From: CAZNNH01 sp964574335
Lineage (GTDB): Bacteria; Acidobacteriota; Vicinamibacteria; Fen-336
Length of the DNA stretch: 17,185 nucleotides
NCBI GenBank assembly: GCA_964574335.1
Contig: CAZNNH010000135.1
Location: 1-17,185, forward strand
Direction of reading: 5' to 3'
Position 1 is the stretch's first letter. Each line of letters opens with the position of its first letter. A program made the translations under genes and the position numbers. Below are positions 15,215-17,185 of the stretch, in pieces. The notes beneath the pieces were generated by a model, which was not told the origin of the DNA, did not search any database, and saw nothing but the letters and a program-made list of their open reading frames with translations.

Positions 15215-15352
15215 GACCACCAATCGCGGAGCCGCGGTCCTCGTCGGGCTGGGCCTTGCGCTCGGTGGCTGTGCGCCCCTCCAGAGCGTCCCCTCCAGAG
15301 CGTGGCTGAGCTCAAGGGCTCGATCGACGAGGTGGCACGGAGGATGCTTCTG
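15215..15352 (+). pseudogene. Remnant small lipoprotein gene (copy 2)
   Basis: A frame reads VLVGLGLALGGCAPLQS, a good lipoprotein signal end. If one unit of the following 14-base tandem duplication is removed, it continues VAELKGSIDEVARRML, which resembles the start of an alpha-helical Lpp-like or coiled-coil lipoprotein. No start codon in frame is visible, and the DUF3309 sigma-54 promoter overlaps its 3' part. I read it as a decayed lipoprotein gene broken by a tandem duplication. Confidence 0.35.
15333..15347 (+). promoter_or_regulatory. Sigma-54 promoter for the DUF3309 gene
   Basis: TGGCACGGAGGATGC has a perfect -24 box and one mismatch in the -12 box (A for the first T), followed by TT. 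The start site would be about 15358, and the shared hairpin (15363-15384) begins about five bases later. The similarity to the BON promoter extends from the -24 box through the hairpin. Confidence 0.65.
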
Positions 15353-15362
15353 AGAATGGCGT

Positions 15363-15384
15363 CGCCGCCGACCGCTGCGTGGCG
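15363..15384 (+). promoter_or_regulatory. Leader hairpin shared with the BON transcript
   Basis: Identical over 22 bases to 6358-6379, with outer arms CGCCGC and GTGGCG. It overlaps a possible 13-codon reading frame from ATG 15355 (MASPPTAAWREGR), but the BON leader has no matching ATG, so an RNA structure is the better reading. Confidence 0.5.
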
Positions 15385-15477
15385 TGAAGGCCGCTGACAG
15401 GACGCTCAGGCAGGTTCCCACGGTCGCCGGGGACCTCACCCTTTCCGTTGGTTCCGCTGAGAAGCAGGGGGTTCCAG

Positions 15478-15630
15478 ATGCTCACCATCCTCCTCGTGAT
15501 TGCCGTCTTGATGCTGTTGGGGGTCATCCCCGCCTGGCCTCACAGCCGCCGCTGGGGCTACGGCCCGAGCGGCGGCCTCGGTCTGGTCGTGCTGATCCTG
15601 GTCGTCCTGCTCCTTTCGGGTCGACTCTAG
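15478..15630 (+). CDS. DUF3309-like small membrane protein
   Basis: This 50-residue protein has two hydrophobic helices (1-20 and about 34-48) around the conserved WPHSRRWGYGPSGGLG. This matches the DUF3309 family, small inner-membrane proteins of unknown function. ATG 15478 has AGGGGG at a suitable distance and gives the normal family length. Its leader of about 120 bases begins at a sigma-54 promoter. A truncated paralogue lies at 516-593. A stress-related role is inferred from its promoter and from the company it keeps. Confidence 0.82.
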   Translation: MLTILLVIAVLMLLGVIPAWPHSRRWGYGPSGGLGLVVLILVVLLLSGRL

Positions 15631-15847
15631 GGCGGGTCTACGCGGCCCGCCGCCGCTTCGTCACGGGGGCCCCGGGAAGGCAGTCTCTACAATCTACAAG
15701 GTCGTGCCCCAGATCGGGGTGAGAAGACAGCCCGTCTGGTCCCGGCGCGGAGCTCTCTCCACACACGACCTTCGGCGCCAGGTCGGCCAACTCCGGCTTC
15801 AGGCGGCCATGTCCGAGCCGGTATCGCGAACGTGAATGGCGGATCGC

Positions 15848-15988
15848 GGGATCATCCTCGTCGGTATGGACCACCCGCACCGTGACGCCGCCCCGACATC
15901 GGTCCAGGGCGCTCTCGACCAGACTTCTCACGCCGCTGGCGAGCTGTTCGCGTCCTTCGGTCTTGTCGTCCGTATTGACCTGGATCTG
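15848..15988 (-). pseudogene. Remnant of a ribosome hibernation factor (HPF/RaiA-like) gene
   Basis: Minus-strand translation gives QIQVNTDDKTEGREQLASG followed by VRSLVESALDRCRGGVTVR and VVHTDEDD. This matches the first 45 or so residues of HPF-type proteins (family pattern MQIQVNTD…V.VHLSDE). A good ribosome binding region (GGAGGAGAGGGG) precedes it, but the codon where ATG should be is GGG. After DEDD the frame stays open to 15638, but resemblance to the family ends, so the ribosome-binding core is incomplete. It lies about 30 bases downstream of the baeRF-like gene on the same strand. It is probably a dead gene; a non-standard start (for instance GTG at 15931) would give only a fragment. 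Confidence 0.55.
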
Positions 15989-16018
15989 CCCCCCTCTCCT
16001 CCGTTGTTTCCCTCGTCT

Positions 16019-17170
16019 TCAATACCGGTAGGTTGCGGCCAGCCCGGTGAGGGTCGGCATTCGTTCGGCCGGCAACACCTGCACCTCGCCGCCCATCCTC
16101 TCGACCAGGTCGCCCAGCTCGTCGAGGACGTCATCGTCTCGCGCGGCGCCCGCGTTGCGGGACGTGGCCTGGCCCGCAGCTCCATCCCGCTTGCCGGGCA
16201 GCAGACGGTCGGCCTCGATCAGCAACGTCGCCACCCGCCCATCGGTTGCCGCCTGCGCGACGAGCGCGAGGTCGTCAGTGCCGCGCCCCCGGGCCTGCGC
16301 CTCCTTGAACTCGTCCCCTGATGCCGCAAGGCGCGCCTGATACTGTGGCTCGACGACCTGCCAGGCGCGCTCCCGGAGCTCGATTACGGACAGCGCATCC
16401 GGGTTGATCGCGAGTCCCGCCGCCATCAAAAACGGGTTGTGGCTGATCTCGCGGAAGAGGTGGTGGTGTTCCGGCAAGGCCACCAACACCAGGGGCAGGC
16501 CTGATGGCCGAGAGTGGCGCTCGAGCACGGTGCGGTCGACGGCACGAAAGAACCGCTCCTTGTCCTTCTTTACCTCGTCGCTCTTTCCGCCCTGCCCGTG
16601 GTGCATGGGCGCGCTCCCGCCCCCGACGCCGCCATGGGAGGCGACCGTCTGGTGCGGCTCGGTCAGCTCATCGCCCAGCGCTTCGGTGATCGACCGCGGC
16701 ACCCCCGGCGCCGGTTCGATCTCGTCCAGGGTGTCGCGGTTCCCCTCGAAGAGCCGGATCTTGCCCAGTCCCAGCCCTAGAAGCTGATAGCGACCCACCG
16801 ATTGCAGGAACCTCCGCAGCGGCCTGGTGTACAGGGTGTCGGCGACAACGGTACTTTCCGCCACTGGCCGCTGCAGCAGGAATACCCGAAACAGGCCGGG
16901 CGCGCCCAGAGCGGCCAGGCCATCCAGCGTATGGGTCCAGAACCCGTGGTCCTGGGCCAGCGCTTCGAACGGTTGAAGGAGGAGGCGGGCCTCGGGGCCA
17001 GGCTGCTGCTGCAGCAGGGACGTCTCGAGGTCCCTCACTAGACTGCGAAAGCGGATCGGATCCTGCTGGTTCTCGGGATGATGCCGATGCGTCGACTGGT
17101 AGAGCGACAGACAAGGCGGCGGGTAGCCCGCCACCTCGGCCAGTGATTCAGCCGTAAGCAGAGTGCTCAT
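16019..17170 (-). CDS. baeRF family 3-like protein (bacterial archaeo-eukaryotic release factor homologue)
   Basis: This 383-residue soluble protein has an N-terminal SLYQSTHRHHPENQQDPIRFRSLVRDLE, a middle GLGKIRLFEGNRDTLDEIE, and a loop HHGQGGKSDEVKKDKERFFRAVDR. It ends VATLLIEADRLLPGKRDG…DDDVLDELGDLVERMGGEVQVLPAERMPTLTGLAATYRY. This layout is that of the baeRF group, distant relatives of eRF1 that are thought to act on ribosomes but are largely uncharacterised. ATG 17170 is fixed by AAGGAGA upstream. Its promoter would lie outside the window. The HPF-like remnant just downstream supports a link to ribosome rescue or hibernation. The family call is from memory of conserved motifs. Confidence 0.8.
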   Translation of the reverse strand: MSTLLTAESLAEVAGYPPPCLSLYQSTHRHHPENQQDPIRFRSLVRDLETSLLQQQPGPEARLLLQPFEALAQDHGFWTHTLDGLAALGAPGLFRVFLLQRPVAESTVVADTLYTRPLRRFLQSVGRYQLLGLGLGKIRLFEGNRDTLDEIEPAPGVPRSITEALGDELTEPHQTVASHGGVGGGSAPMHHGQGGKSDEVKKDKERFFRAVDRTVLERHSRPSGLPLVLVALPEHHHLFREISHNPFLMAAGLAINPDALSVIELRERAWQVVEPQYQARLAASGDEFKEAQARGRGTDDLALVAQAATDGRVATLLIEADRLLPGKRDGAAGQATSRNAGAARDDDVLDELGDLVERMGGEVQVLPAERMPTLTGLAATYRY

Positions 17171-17185
17171 GAATTCTCCTTGGGT

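Larger units (their letters stand above)
14889..15663 (+). repeat. Segmental duplication, copy 2 (complete version)
   Basis: The segments 14889-15287 and 15553-15663 match 1-400 and 516-625, and 15668-15699 matches 795-824. This copy carries both small membrane-protein genes intact with their sigma-54 promoters. Positions 15288-15552, holding the DUF3309 promoter, leader and first half, are absent from copy 1. A 14-base tandem duplication, CCCCTCCAGAGCGT twice, lies at about 15277-15304. Confidence 0.9.

Noticed and set aside
15836..16321. Plus-strand open frame near the end of the baeRF-like gene
   Set aside because: It is antisense to both the HPF remnant and the baeRF C-terminus, and it has no ribosome binding site or family likeness.
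1..17185. CRISPR arrays, tRNA or rRNA genes, transposases
   Set aside because: I looked for regularly spaced repeats, tRNA-like cloverleaf ends and transposase motifs and saw none.

Overview
This is a GC-rich window from a Gram-negative bacterium. Evidence for the cell type includes outer-membrane and periplasmic proteins (a patatin–Omp85-type protein, an OmpA-like lipoprotein, a BON protein), a class A penicillin-binding protein and an exosortase. The gene mix (baeRF-type protein, DUF3309-like, GlsB/YeaQ-like, YtxH-like, dodecin, double exosortase) and the heavy use of sigma-54 promoters fit an uncultivated soil or sediment lineage such as Rokubacteria/Methylomirabilota or a deltaproteobacterial-grade group. 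The sequence alone cannot fix the taxon. I saw no tRNA, rRNA, CRISPR array or insertion sequence.

Layout. (1) 1-625: a small two-helix membrane protein gene, a remnant lipoprotein signal sequence and a 5'-truncated DUF3309 gene. This block is duplicated at 14889-15663, where DUF3309 is intact. (2) 1092-6279: a cell-surface module made of a DUF3494 ice-binding-like protein with an IPTL/PEP-CTERM-type tail, a convergent double-exosortase/methyltransferase fusion, and a divergent GT-C-type membrane protein split by a frameshift. (3) 6408-7423: a BON-domain periplasmic protein, then S-adenosylmethionine decarboxylase. (4) 7498-11410, minus strand: class A PBP, OmpA-like lipoprotein, dodecin and a GlsB/YeaQ-like membrane protein. 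(5) 11736-14729, plus strand: a YtxH-like protein and a PlpD-like patatin/POTRA/beta-barrel protein. (6) 14889-15630: the second copy of the duplicated block. (7) 15848-17170, minus strand: a baeRF family 3-like protein, followed by a remnant of a ribosome hibernation factor gene.

The most striking pattern is regulatory. At least six sites match the sigma-54 -24/-12 consensus (TGGCAC or TGGCAT, five bases, TTGC), and three more are near matches. Every one lies upstream of, and is oriented toward, a gene for a small envelope or stress-type protein: both DUF3185-like copies, BON, OmpA-like, GlsB-like plus dodecin, YtxH-like, patatin, DUF3309, and probably the DUF3494 protein. Two of these promoters also share a nearly identical early-leader hairpin. 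I infer a local sigma-54-dependent envelope-stress regulon whose activator is not in the window.

The second notable item is the 730-residue protein with two exosortase-like domains in tandem, each with Cys/Arg/His candidates, fused to a methyltransferase-like domain. It sits tail-to-tail with a plausible CTERM-tagged substrate.
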